Translations under genes and position numbers: made by a program
The notes under the pieces: model-generated
The model's database searches: none
What the model saw: the letters and a program-made list of their open reading frames with translations, nothing else
Told to the model about the DNA's origin: nothing
Part shown: positions 34,426 through 44,925 of the stretch, in pieces
Position numbering within the stretch: position 1 is the first letter of the stretch
Layout: each line of letters opens with the position of its first letter
NCBI GenBank assembly: GCA_016647705.1
Contig: JAENRU010000432.1
Coordinates: forward strand, 124,001-188,000
Direction: 5' to 3'
DNA length: 64,000 bases
Origin: Eucommia ulmoides
Taxonomy: Eukaryota > Streptophyta > Magnoliopsida > Garryales > Eucommiaceae

Positions 34426-34618
34426 GGTTAACATCTTCAACAAGTTTCTTTTGTAAAAGAAAAGAATTAGAAATGAAGAAAATGAAAATACATAATTCTC
34501 ATTCTCATTCAATAGAATAGAAAAAGACTATTATATATAGAAGATAAAAAAACAAACTCATAACTAACTACTAACAACTAATAACAAACTAACAATGACA
34601 TATTCCTATATTCTAATA

Positions 34619-35308
34619 CTCTCCCTCAAGATGGAAAATGTGAATTTCCATCTTGGTAAAAGATGAAAATGAAAACAATAGAATGAAGGAACATATGTGG
34701 TACAGTGCAGTGGCAGAAACCAAAACAAAACATAAAGAGAGATTCAAACATCCACAAAGGGGAATCTATGGAAAAGAAAAGGCGTCGTGGAGAACTAGCC
34801 ACAGTCGAAAAAGCGTCATTTGTCTAACCACCGAGTAGAGGTGGAGAGATCAGGAAATGTGAGAGGATGAGAAAAGAGCTCAAAAAAAAAAAAAAAACAT
34901 AGCAAAAAAGGCCGCATGGGGAACAAGCCACAATCAAAAAACTATCATCCATCCACTTTCGTGAAGTGGGAGGATGGGGAAAAGAATTGCTCAACAAAGC
35001 AATGAAGAAGAAGAAATTGAAACACTGCTTGCACAAGAGAAAATAGGCAGGGAAAAGTGCACAGAGGCACAAGAGAAATACGCACAGAGGCACAAGAGAA
35101 CAGGCAAAGACATCATCTACTCAAGAAGTAGGAGAAGAACATGGGGAAAAAAGAAGAGGCAAAGAACCCATGAAAAGAAACTGAAACACTTTAAATAATT
35201 TGCAAGTTGGCATGCTGCAAAGTGTAATTAAACAGCTGGATCCCAAAGTGTTTCTTCTGTAGATTGCGTATCCAAATCCCAACAGTGTTTCTATTGGAAT
35301 TGTTTAGA
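34619..35308 (-). other. C3 interior, 3' part
   Basis: Purine-rich non-coding sequence with two similar sub-blocks (about 34783-34855 and 34909-34980, sharing gaac(t/a)agccaca(g/a)tc). ORFs of 60-90 codons here follow composition and lack domains. Confidence 0.5.
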
Positions 35309-35521
35309 GATAATGTAAAATCCTAATTTTTTTTCATACGCACAATTTTAGCTGCATTTTAGAATATTTAGTAATTAACGGAGTAGATTGTGTTATTTAT
35401 TATTTAATTATTTGATTTAAAATTTTAGGGGTTAATTCGTAATTTTAAAAATATTAAAATTTAAATTTGGGTTCAATTAAGAACTTAAAGAAATTTAGGG
35501 ACAAAAGGGACACGCGGCAAG

Positions 35522-35528
<7 letters not shown>

Positions 35529-35569
<41 letters not shown>

Positions 35570-35570
35570 G
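35529..35570. repeat. (TA)n(CA)n microsatellite inside the LTR
   Basis: The run begins about 215 bases after the LTR start and is followed by a GA-rich tract, as in the related LTRs. Confidence 0.95.
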
Positions 35571-36375
35571 CCTGAATAGAGGGGGAAAACAGAAAAAAAA
35601 AACCCGAAGAGAGAGAGGGCAGTCGGTGGTGGGTGTCTCGTCGCCGGTGGGTTGCAGTGTTCAGCGATCGTGTTCCGGTGTGTGTGGGGGGGTCGGCCGA
35701 CGATCGTCGGCCATCTGTGGCGGAGGAGGGTGTATCGTCGTCAAATCTCAGAAGAGAGAGAGAGAGAGAGAGAGAGGCTGGTTCGGCGTCGACGGTGTGC
35801 GTCGTTGTGTGCGTGTGATCGTCGTTTTTGGTCTACAGAGTGTGGGGAGGTCCTGCCGACAGTGTGTACGGCATGGATGTGAGTGTGTGGGAGAGCTTCG
35901 ATCACGTAGGTGGGTTGTCGATCGTCGGCGGTGTCGATGTATGTGTGTGGCCGTCGTCGTCGTTGCTGCGTGTGTGTGTGTTTTGGTTGGTCGGCGTGGT
36001 TGTGGTGTAGTCCGACGGTGTGGGAGTCGGTGGGTGTGTTCCAGTGTGGATATGTGTGTGAGTGGGGTATCGTTTGGCCGGCTGGTGAGAAGAGAGAGAG
36101 ACGTCATTGGCTGAAATGAAAGTAGGAGCAGAACCGATAGCTCACTGCCGAGGCGGTGGGGGCGGCGGTAAGGTCAGACGCTGAGCTGAAACAGACGCGA
36201 AGAAGGAAAGAAGAAGAAAGAAAAGAGAGAAAAAAAAAGGAAAAAATGACCACCCAATCCCGTTTTTAATTTCAGTGACCAATAAATACCATTTAGTTAA
36301 AACTGAACAAAAAACTCCTATCCTAATCATTTTTTGAACTGATTAGTCTCAATTTTAAAAAACGCCCAATGTCAG

Positions 36376-36392
36376 ATTACATTTTTGCCCCT
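36376..36392 (+). repeat. Inverted-repeat arm, left (partner 39697-39714)
   Basis: attacatttttgcccct is the near-perfect reverse complement of aggggcaaaaaatgtaat at 39697-39714. The pair could mark the ends of an insertion or be chance reuse of a common LTR phrase, since aggggcgaaaatgtaatt also occurs at about 39608. Confidence 0.35.
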
Positions 36393-36728
36393 GGTGCATT
36401 TCAACCCTAACATCTATGCATCCTCGCCGTGCTATTCCCATTATTCCTCTGCCTCCCGTTCAAACGTCACCGCTTGTCTCCTCTGCTGCCCGTGTCCAAT
36501 GATATCATTGTCCATCACCGTGCGATTGTCGCATGATTCATCGTCTTTTTTTTCGCCGTCGTACACTTCCATTTTTTTCTCTGCCTCGCCGTTCAACCAT
36601 CATCGATCATTTTTCCCCTTTTCAACCATTGCCGATCGGTATCGCTGTCCGTTGTACACTTCTATTGCCGATCGATATCGCCGTCCGTCGTCGATCGTTT
36701 GTCCCCTTTTAACCATATGTGTAAGATC

Positions 36729-36759
<31 letters not shown>

Positions 36760-37376
36760 GATTTCAATTTTCGATTTGTTCATTTCGATTTTGATTTCAT
36801 TTGTAGAAATCGATTTAGGTTTTGATTTCACCAACACTCTTTTTTCATCTTATTTTTGTTTGATTGATTACTGATTTCTTTCTTTTGTTCCAATCGCTTC
36901 AATTTCTTATTAGACATACGAGTTCGAAGAGTTATGTTTTTCGGTTCATGCTCTAAGTGTTGTTGGGTATTCCAATCTGGTATGCACATTCTCAAAGTTT
37001 GGTGTTTGTTTCGTTTCTGAAATTTATGGTATTACTAAGGCAACATTTGGCGTTCACTGTGGCCCCTTAGCAAGGATTTCTGTTTGCACATTCGATGTTC
37101 TGAAACTTGTTCATATTTTTTTTCATATTTTTTATCTTGTTTGTTTGATTTCGGCCTACAATTTTTGTTCATTCGGCCTATAATTTTTGTTCATATTTGT
37201 TTGATCTTGGTTTTGAAACTGAAAGTAATATCTGTTCATATTTGTTTGATCTTTATTCAATACGCACACTTGTTACATTCAACACTCATATTGTATTTGG
37301 ATTTTTGACAAGATAGAGAGTGTTACATTTCAACATGTATATTGTTTGTGAGTACCGATACTTTATTTGTTTTGTT

Positions 37377-37482
37377 ATTCGGTTGATTTTATTTTTGGAT
37401 TGGCTAGAAGTTACTTCAACTTATTATGTTTTGGGTTATCAAGTTTTGAGCATGAGGAGAATTTAATTCTGGTAGAGTTAGG
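37377..37482 (+). repeat. Direct repeat (partner 37664-37770)
   Basis: About 105 bases beginning attcggttgattttattt recur 287 bases downstream with only a few differences. The ORFs over both copies read the same peptide because of the duplication, not because of coding constraint. Confidence 0.85.
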
Positions 37483-38689
37483 TCGATTAAAGCGTTTTGG
37501 GATTGATAGGTCAGTTTTTTATATGTTTAATTCAGATAATGTTACATTCAACACGCACAGTTGTTACATTCAATACGCACAGTTGTTACATTCAACACTC
37601 ATATTGTATTTAAATTTTTGATAAGATTAGATAATATTACATTCAACACGTATATTGTTTGTTATTCGGTTGATTTTATTTTTGGATTGGCTAGAAGTTA
37701 CTTCAACTTATTATGTTTTGGGTTATCAAGTTTTGAGCATGATGAGAATTTAATTTTGGTCGAGTTAGGCCAATTTAATTTTGGTTGAGTTAGGGATGAA
37801 ATAATTGATGAATTTATTTTAGGTAGATCTCCCCCATGAACGATGATTTTTGGTGTTGATTATTCCATTCACAGGATTGATTGAAATCGACGATTTTAAC
37901 TCCATTTTGCAGAATCAATTTTTTTTAATTTTCATATGCAGAAATTGACTTTTAGGGTAGCGCCCATCAACGGCCACTGGAAAATTGTTAGCTTCGATTC
38001 AATTCGATCGTCTCTCATTTTTTATTTTTTATTCTTGTTTCGTTGTTGTCGATTGTAGATTTTTGACATGGTTTGGATTTTGATAGTGTTATATTCAATA
38101 CGTAAACAATGTTACATTCAACATGTAGGCAATGTTACATTCAACACGCACTTTGAATCTTGAATTTTGGTAATATCAGGAAGTGTTACATTCAACATGC
38201 ATAAATTTTTGTGTTGTCTTCAATAATTTTGTTGCCGAAGTCATAGAATATTTTCGTGAAGATATCATTCAGTTTTTATTTTTTCCCCCATGTTCGGATT
38301 GAGTGTTAGATTCAACATGCACAGCGTGTGTTTAGTCGGACAATGTGTTTGGATTGATTAGAAATTTAGGTCTAATCAATTCAAGTTTGTGATGTTTGGA
38401 TTTAAATTTGGTTCAGTCTAGGTCGGTTAAAGTTTTTGTGGGTCGATGAGAAGACATCTCCTATGATTTGGAGTTGATATTTCATTATATCCCATTAGTA
38501 GTTTAGGCAGTTACATCCCACATGCATTTGAATTTTGATTTTTGATGATTTTAGAAGTGTTACATTCAACACACACACTTAAACAATGGAGTTTAATTAT
38601 TTGAATTTCTAAAAAAAATTGTTTGAAAATATTAGACAGTGTTATATTCAACACACACTGAAAAACAAATCAGGGGATTTCGGAAACCC

Positions 38690-39395
38690 CTAAAACTTGT
38701 GGTACGTAGTTTGATCTAAAACAAAATAAAGAGTGAGAAATATAATTGATGTTATTGAATTCAATAAGAAATTGATTTCTGAGAAACAATGGGTTTCATT
38801 TGTCTGAATTTTTTGAAAAAAAATGATTTTTGAGAATATGTAGACAACGTTATATTCAACACGTAGACAGTGTTACATTCAACACACACTTGAAACATTG
38901 AATTTGACTTTTTTGACAATATTAGAAAGTGTTACATTCAACGAGAATACTGTTTTGTGAATCGTTTGATAAGATCAGAGAGTGTTACATTCAACACACA
39001 TGGATTTTTGAATTTTGTCAAGATTAGACAAGTGTTTTATAAACCCTAAAACATGCGGTATGTGGTTTGATCTAAAAATAAAAATAAGGGGTGAGAAATG
39101 TAATTAATGTTATTGAATTCTCCAAAAAAATTGTTTTTTGAGAAACATTGGGTTTCAATTGTTTGAATTTTCTAAAAAAATGATTTTCATGAATATTAGA
39201 CAGTGTTACATTCAACACGTAGACAATATTACATTCAACATACTTTTGAAACTCTGAATTTTGACTTTTGACAATATTATGAAATGTTACATTTAACAAG
39301 ACTATTGTTTTTGAATCTTTTAACAAAATCGAAGAGTGTTACATTCAACACATATGGGATTTTTAAATTTTGTCAAGATTACACAAGTGTTACAT
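38690..39395 (+). repeat. Two tandem units of about 350 bp (higher-order repeat)
   Basis: The landmark accctaaaac(t/a)tg(t/c)ggta at about 38689 recurs at about 39043. The following order of sub-blocks, including tgagaaacaatgggtttca, is kept with the ttacattcaac units in the same places. The small units are therefore embedded in a larger tandem duplication. Confidence 0.8.
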
Positions 39396-39759
39396 TCAAC
39401 ACACTAGACAGTGTTACATTCAACACGTAATTTGAAATTTTGGCAAATTAGGGAGTGTTACATTCAACACACACTAAAGTGGGGCTAATTTGTTGAATTC
39501 TAAAAATTGATTTCGGGTTGATTTTTATCAAATTTGATAATGATGAAAATGTTACATTCATCACGTAGGATATTGTTCAACAGTAGAAACTAAAATTAAT
39601 TAAATAAAGGGGCGAAAATGTAATTAGTATCTTTTATTTGAACCCCAAGTTTTTCACGGATGAAAGTGGAATAAAATTGAAACTACAATTAAATATAGGG
39701 GCAAAAAATGTAATTAACAATTTTAATTGAAACCCTAATTTCTGCACGACGAAAACAAG

Positions 39760-40140
39760 GATGAATGGGCGGCGACCGGCGATTGTTCAACAACGATGAA
39801 TGGGTGGCGAACCGTGAATATTGAATGGGCGGAGAATCGTGAATCTTGAGTATTGAATCAATGAACGGCAACAACGAAGTTTGAATCGCGAACGGAGACG
39901 TCGAAGGTGAACAGAGACGTCGACATTGATGGCCAATATGGACGGCTACGGCGACGGCGAGGACAAACACGAACAGTGACGCTAGAGTGCATCGGATGGC
40001 GGTGGCGAACCGTGAATATTGAGTCTTGAATCAATGAACGGTGACGACGAAGCTTTTGAATAGCGAACCGTGACGTCGACGGTGAAGACGGACGACGACA
40101 TCGACGGAGAAGATGGACGATGACGGCGACGGCAACACGA
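39760..40140 (+). repeat. GACG-rich direct repeats
   Basis: The gaaccgtgaatattga ... gaatcaatgaacgg block at about 39805-39880 recurs at about 40007-40040. The whole stretch is rich in gacggcgacg-type words, opposite in strand sense to the CG-rich stretch at 36420-36720. Confidence 0.65.
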
Positions 40141-41380
40141 ATAATGATGGTGGAGTCAATTGGAAACGGTGGAGTTGTTGGCAGTGGAGATGTGTTTGTG
40201 CGACAAATTTGGGGATGAAATGAAGTTGAGGGGTATTTTGGTCAGGGATTTCGCAAAAGAAGTTCTTGGTAAAAAAAAAAAACACATGGGTTGGATCAGT
40301 ACGTGGAATTGCGAAATAGGACCTACTGGTACACGCCCCAAAAAAAAAAGAAAAAAAAAAGGGAAAAAGATAAAAAAAAATACACAAACAACCCCAATAA
40401 AAATAAAAAACCCATCTCGCGGCTGGTGGAAAATTCGGGATAGGTAGAATTTCAAACTCTTTTAATATATGTATTTAATTTTCTCATTGTGTGATTTGTG
40501 ATAAATTGTTGATGAATTTTACCTGTTAAATTATATGAAACAATTTGGACAATGTGAAAAGCATGTCAATATATTTTACGTGTCGTATTAATTAAATGTA
40601 CGTATTAGAGGGGTTGAAGTTCTACTGGGCGTTGGCTCACAACTCCACAGTTTTAATTGCAGGGCCGGTGAGGACGAATCGACGCCGAGAGTTGAATTGT
40701 TATTGTAGTGGAATTTTTAATTAAAATTGTAATAGTTTCATTTATTATTTCTAGTTGTAAGATTGACACGATAATTGAACAATTGATAACAACAGTGTTG
40801 TAGTTGCGAAATTCTAGCATATCAATAACATTGTTCAGAAAATTACTCCCGATAAAAACGCACAATTATGAATTATAAAATGCACAGTTGCATTTAATCA
40901 TGGGTATAATTATTAGTTGTTTATATTCTATCAATTTTGCTACTAAAATGCACATTTCTGAACCTCCCTATGTGCGGTTTAATTAAGAGAAATAAATCAG
41001 TTATTTATACTAGTAATTAAGTTCAGAAAAATTACTTCTTGCCATTAAATTGATAATTAAAATATTGATTATTTAGTAAAATTTGTTCAGATTTACATGG
41101 AATAATTTATCGGTTTTTCGAAGAGAATTTTACTTGAATTATAATTTGTAAAATTGTGTTTATTATGTACCATTGTAATCAGGGGGATCAATAAGGATAA
41201 TTATCGCAGTTGTTGTAAAATGTCTCAAATTTTAATATATCGAACATTCGGTTTGAATTGTTTTAATGAAATGTTGATTATTCGGTTTTCAATTATAAAC
41301 TCGCTAATTATAAATTTTACCGCCGTATGGTAAATTGAAAGATTTTTTTTTAAAAATGAATTACTAATTTCTTGTTGCCG

Positions 41381-41435
<55 letters not shown>
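41381..41435. repeat. (TA)n microsatellite
   Basis: A pure TA run of about 54 bases near the 3' end of the gypsy-type LTR. Confidence 0.95.
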
Positions 41436-41440
<5 letters not shown>

Positions 41441-41665
41441 CGCGGATTAAATTAAAATAGATGATTGATTATTTGGTCGTATTTAAAAATTGTGATTATT
41501 ATATTTATTAGTTACCGTCACAAAATCGGCAACTAAAATTATCGCCATTATTATAAAATTTACCGAATTTTGTAGATTGGAAATTGGACCAGTCGGTTTT
41601 GGGTAGAAATTTTCTATAGGAGAAACCGTAGTAGCGGCCTTGGGAAACCGGGCCGTTACAGATAA

Positions 41666-42307
41666 ACTGTGGATCGAACAAGCTCGAATTGACGACGAAG
41701 AAGAAATTTAGATCAAAAGCGCCGAAGAACAAAGTAAATTTCATCCTCTTCTTGAACTCCGAAATTGAGATCCACTAAGTCGAATTCAATTGACGATATC
41801 GATCGACGATTTTAATTGATGATGGAGCGGTCATGAAGAACAACAATCGGCAAAATCGAATCGACTAATAGCAACAACAATCTAGGGCATTGAATTTGCA
41901 AATCAATGAATCAAATCTGCAAATTGATGTTTCAACAATCAATGAACAATAATCATCAAAGAAGTGGCACGTATACAATTCGCAAATTCAATTGCCTAAA
42001 ATCCAAAGAATAGCTCGATTGCACAGAAGTAATGTAAGCGACGATTGATGAGCACCGAAACAGTTGCTTGAAGCAGTCGATAATCGAATCAAGAATATGA
42101 ATCGAATCGGATTGACGTAGAAATCAGATATGTTGGAGAAATTGCTGTTAAAATGGGCTTCGAAAATGACAGAGGAGTAAATCGCCAAAGCTCGAAAATG
42201 AAAAACGAAAATGGTAGGGGAGGCGGCATGGAGATATAGCCACGGCCTCCCCTCGAATAGGGTTTCTTTGAGAGAGCATCAAGCAGAAGGTAATTGCTCT
42301 GATACCA
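41666..42307 (-). other. C3 interior, 5' leader part
   Basis: This is non-coding leader between the primer-binding site (42289-42307, minus) and the gypsy insertion, with no ORF or domain. Confidence 0.5.
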
Positions 42308-42465
42308 TATTAGAAATGAAGAAAATGAAATACATAATTCTCATTCTCATTCAATTGAATAGGAAAAGACTACAATATATAGAAGATAAAATAACAAACT
42401 CACAACTAACTACTAACAACTAATAACAAACTAACAATGGAATATTCCTATATTCTAATAAAAAG

Positions 42466-43069
42466 ATGATGGAGGAGAAAAATCAACAGTTTTATCCAAT
42501 AATGCTAGCGAGTCTCATGCCGATGAGCGACGAAGAGTCGGCCGCCGCCCAGTACTCCGACGACCACTGTAAGAAACAAAAACGGCAGAAACGTCTTGCC
42601 TTCGCCGTTTTCCAGACAACAATCATCCTCATCTTCGCCCTTGTCATTATGCGCTTCAAAACTCGAAAAGTCAAACTGAGCTCCGTCGCTGTGTTTGACG
42701 GCGCTGTGCATCCTCCGGTAACATAAGGCTGACAACCCTGGTTACAGTAAAAAACCCTAATTTCGGTCACTATGAGTTCGACAGCGGCCTTGCTACGGTG
42801 GAAGCTGGCGACGTCATGGTGGGGCAGTTCGTGATACCGGACGGGAGAGCCGGACCGAGGTCGACGAAAAAGATGCGTGTAGGAATGGACGTAAATACTT
42901 CAATAAGCGAGGGTAATTCGGGAATTTTGGTGGTGAATATTGTGGCTAGGGTTAGGGGAGAAGTGAATTGATGAAGGTGATAAAGAGGGAAAAATCAAGT
43001 GATATGAACTGTAGCATGGCCATTTATTTTGCAAGAAATGAAATTCATGATTTAAATTGCTTGCGATAA
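42466..43069 (+). pseudogene. LEA-2 (NDR1/HIN1-like) family pseudogene 1
   Basis: The first ATG lies directly after C3's AAAAG duplication. Residues 1-45 are a cytosolic tail rich in Lys/Arg/Gln, then one membrane segment (FQTTIILIFALVIM), then the LEA-2 domain start (RFKTRKVKLSSVAVFDG). A one-base loss near 42710-42730 shifts the frame. The next frame reads LVTVKNPNFGHYEF, VIPDGRAGPRSTKKMRVGMDV and ILVVNIVARVRGEV, all typical LEA-2 blocks. A second one-base loss at about 42965 hides the family's C-terminus, which continues as LMKVIKREKSSDMNCSMAIYF and ends at 43067-43069. Without lesions the protein would be about 201 residues, normal for membrane-anchored LEA-2/NHL proteins in stress and defence. 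The second lesion is shared with copy 2. Confidence 0.85.
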
Positions 43070-44719
43070 AATATAATTTATAAATTTAATTCATCTTCAT
43101 GTAAATGATCATTTTATTTAGTTTGACTGAATTGCTTACATGAACGTTTTATTTAGTTTGACTGAATTACAATTTACACAGTTATCCCGTGTCGTTCAGA
43201 TTTAAATATAACAGTTAAATAATTAATAAAATTTTAAAAAACAACAAATTTACCCTTATACTTGATCCCGAAAAAAGAGGGAAAAAAACAAATCGATATT
43301 ATTCAACCCAACCCAAGATATAAATGTCAGTTAATATTAATTTTTTTTTTTTTTTTTAGATTTGACTGGTAATTTTAATAAAAAAATAAAACCGTTACAT
43401 TTTACTTTGAATCATAAGAGTAATTTTTGTGTAAAGTATAATTAGGTCAAACCACCAAAACAAAGTGGTATTAACTAAAAAACTATAAAATATTGACATG
43501 ATGGAATGGTTATATTTAATATTTTAAAATTTTGAATTGAATAGATTTTTTTTTTAATTATTCTAAATAATTAGGCTACAACTCACACAAATACCATTTT
43601 TTTGAATAATAATAAGGTTATAACTCGCAAAAACATCGTTTTAACTATTTTTATCTTATAATTATATCTTGTTGAATTAAAGAATTGCATGATTAAAATT
43701 TTAAATCCTAGACAATAAGAGAATTATAAGTACTTAATTAAAAATTTAAAAACAAATATATTGACAATAATATATACGAGTATAACTCGCTAAAAATACT
43801 AGTTCGATAATGTTATGTCATAATTATATTTTGTTTAGTGAACAAACTATTTGATTAGAAATCAAATCCAAGGTGTAGCTCACTAAAAATAATATTTTGA
43901 CTAATTTTATCATCTTGATTTAAAACTAAAATTATGGACAATTTCAAAGTTATAACTCACCGAACATATTATTTCGACGACTTTTATTAAATTATATTTT
44001 TTTAAATATATCACTAAAAACACTATTTTTTTTTTGTTATCTAATAATTATATTTTTGGTAGAGTTAATTAAATTATAAATGCACTTAAATATAAATTGA
44101 AAACATGGACAATTTATCAATTAATGCTTAAAATTTGTAATGACTTCAAATTGGTGTATGAAGTTTTAATTTTTAAATGAAATTTTTGAAATTCAAATTT
44201 CATATTACAAATTACATAAATCAAAAGATTATTTTAATTTTTTTTTTTTTTTTTGCAAATTGATTAAAAATACATTATTTTTCAAATTACAAATTACATG
44301 ACATAAAAAGAAATTAATATAACTCCTCTTGATTTATGATTTCCAAAAATGCTATGAATGTTTGAGTGTGTAATTGTGAGAGAGAGAGAGAGAGAGGGTA
44401 ATGGTTTTTGAAGCATTCAGGATTAACTGTTCAAACTAATTTAAATTAAGGCAAAATTACATTTTTGTCCCTAAAGAATGGGTGGGTGTCTATGTGATCC
44501 TTAAGATTTACTACGTTTCACATTTGATCCTTCAAGTTTCATATTCATTTCAAACTCGTAAAATTAAAAATATTTTTAATGATTTTGTAACAAAAATGGG
44601 TTTTGCTTAAGATATATAGCCATTTACTCTACTAAACTTAAAACATTTTTCTCTAACAACAATTCAATCTTGTCTCTCATTCTTCAAATGGGTACTTGTT
44701 AGAAACATATTAGGGAAAA
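43070..44719. other. Duplicated AT-rich intergenic sequence (unit 1)
   Basis: It is collinear with 57303-58740 and has no ORF of note. Recurrent phrases such as ataactcacacaaatacca / ataactcgctaaaaatac suggest an old diverged repeat. Unit 1 has an extra segment with a (GA)n run at about 44379-44396. Confidence 0.6.
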
Positions 44720-44925
44720 CGTCTTAGGTTACAATAAAAACAGGCTTTAGTGACAATTCCGTTAGCTGCTAAAAGTTCATTTTTTAGCCGCTAAAGGTTT
44801 TAGCAGCAATTTATACAACTGCTGCTAATACTGCAATCGCTATAGGTTATAACGACTAATTTATAATTGTCACCAAGATTTAGCCTTTAAATATTTTATA
44901 TTTAACGACTATTTAGATTTCATAT
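44720..44925. mobile_element. CACTA-like subterminal region, truncated (unit 1)
   Basis: ttacaataaaaacaggcttta is followed by inverted and direct copies of ttagc(c/g)gctaaa-type words, as in subterminal regions of plant CACTA elements. It is cut at 44925 by a copia LTR. The fuller copy is at 58740-59180. Confidence 0.4.

Larger units (their letters stand above)
37270..39565 (+). repeat. Array of about 26 GTGTT-ACATTC-AACAC units
   Basis: The 14-16 base unit (core gttacattcaacac) occurs about 26 times in 2.3 kb, all on the plus strand. Starts include 37272, 37541, 37563, 37585, 38111, 38134, 38185, 38305, 38559, 38641, 38871, 38983, 39204, 39338, 39388, 39411 and 39457. Each full unit has inverted arms GTGTT/AACAC around a six-base centre. 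Spacing varies from 22 bases to several hundred. Between units the DNA is ordinary AT-rich sequence with no ORF of note. Confidence 0.9.
35314..41660 (+). mobile_element. Ty3/gypsy-type LTR sequence, 6.35 kb, with an array-bearing middle
   Basis: It begins TGTAAAATCC and ends gggccgttaca, with perfect GATAA duplications (35309-35313 and 41661-41665). The first 900 bp follow the plan of the other long LTRs (TA run at about +215, GA-rich then GT-rich stretch). The last 1.2 kb (from about 40440) match 3720-4481 of the gypsy LTR near the window start. The middle (about 36360-40250) has no counterpart in the other LTRs and holds the ttacattcaac array, so it may be a further nested insertion or an unusually long LTR. 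No polyprotein is visible. Confidence 0.7.
34465..42460 (-). mobile_element. C3, small non-coding copia-like element with nested gypsy
   Basis: LTRs of 153-154 bp (34465-34618 and 42308-42460) share tagaaatgaagaaaatg and end ttctaata, with AAAAG duplications (34460-34464 and 42461-42465). Read on the minus strand, TGGTATCAGAGCAATTACC abuts the right LTR (primer-binding site), and a purine tract TTGAGGGAGAG abuts the left LTR. Without the gypsy insertion (35314-41660) the interior is about 1.3 kb and codes for nothing recognisable, so it is a non-autonomous element of TRIM/LARD style. It sits immediately before the LEA-2 start codon. Confidence 0.88.
34076..44925. repeat. Segmental duplication, unit 1
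   Basis: Excluding nested elements, this block (flank 34076-34464, C3, LEA-2 pseudogene 1, downstream AT-rich sequence to 44925) is collinear with 52190-58946. Both units begin at the right end of a C1/C2 LTR with its AAAAT duplication. Differences between units are insertions (35314-41660 in this one, 53300-57242 in the other), loss of C3's interior in unit 2, and scattered small changes. Confidence 0.9.

Noticed and set aside
35467-36114. 215-codon ORF and several overlapping ORFs
   Set aside because: They lie in the TA-, GA- and GT-rich part of a gypsy-type LTR. The protein is a product of tgtgtg/gtcgtc repeats with no domain.
37270-39565. CRISPR-like array
   Set aside because: Repeats are short, spacing is irregular (22 bases to several hundred) and the context is plant retrotransposon DNA with no cas genes.
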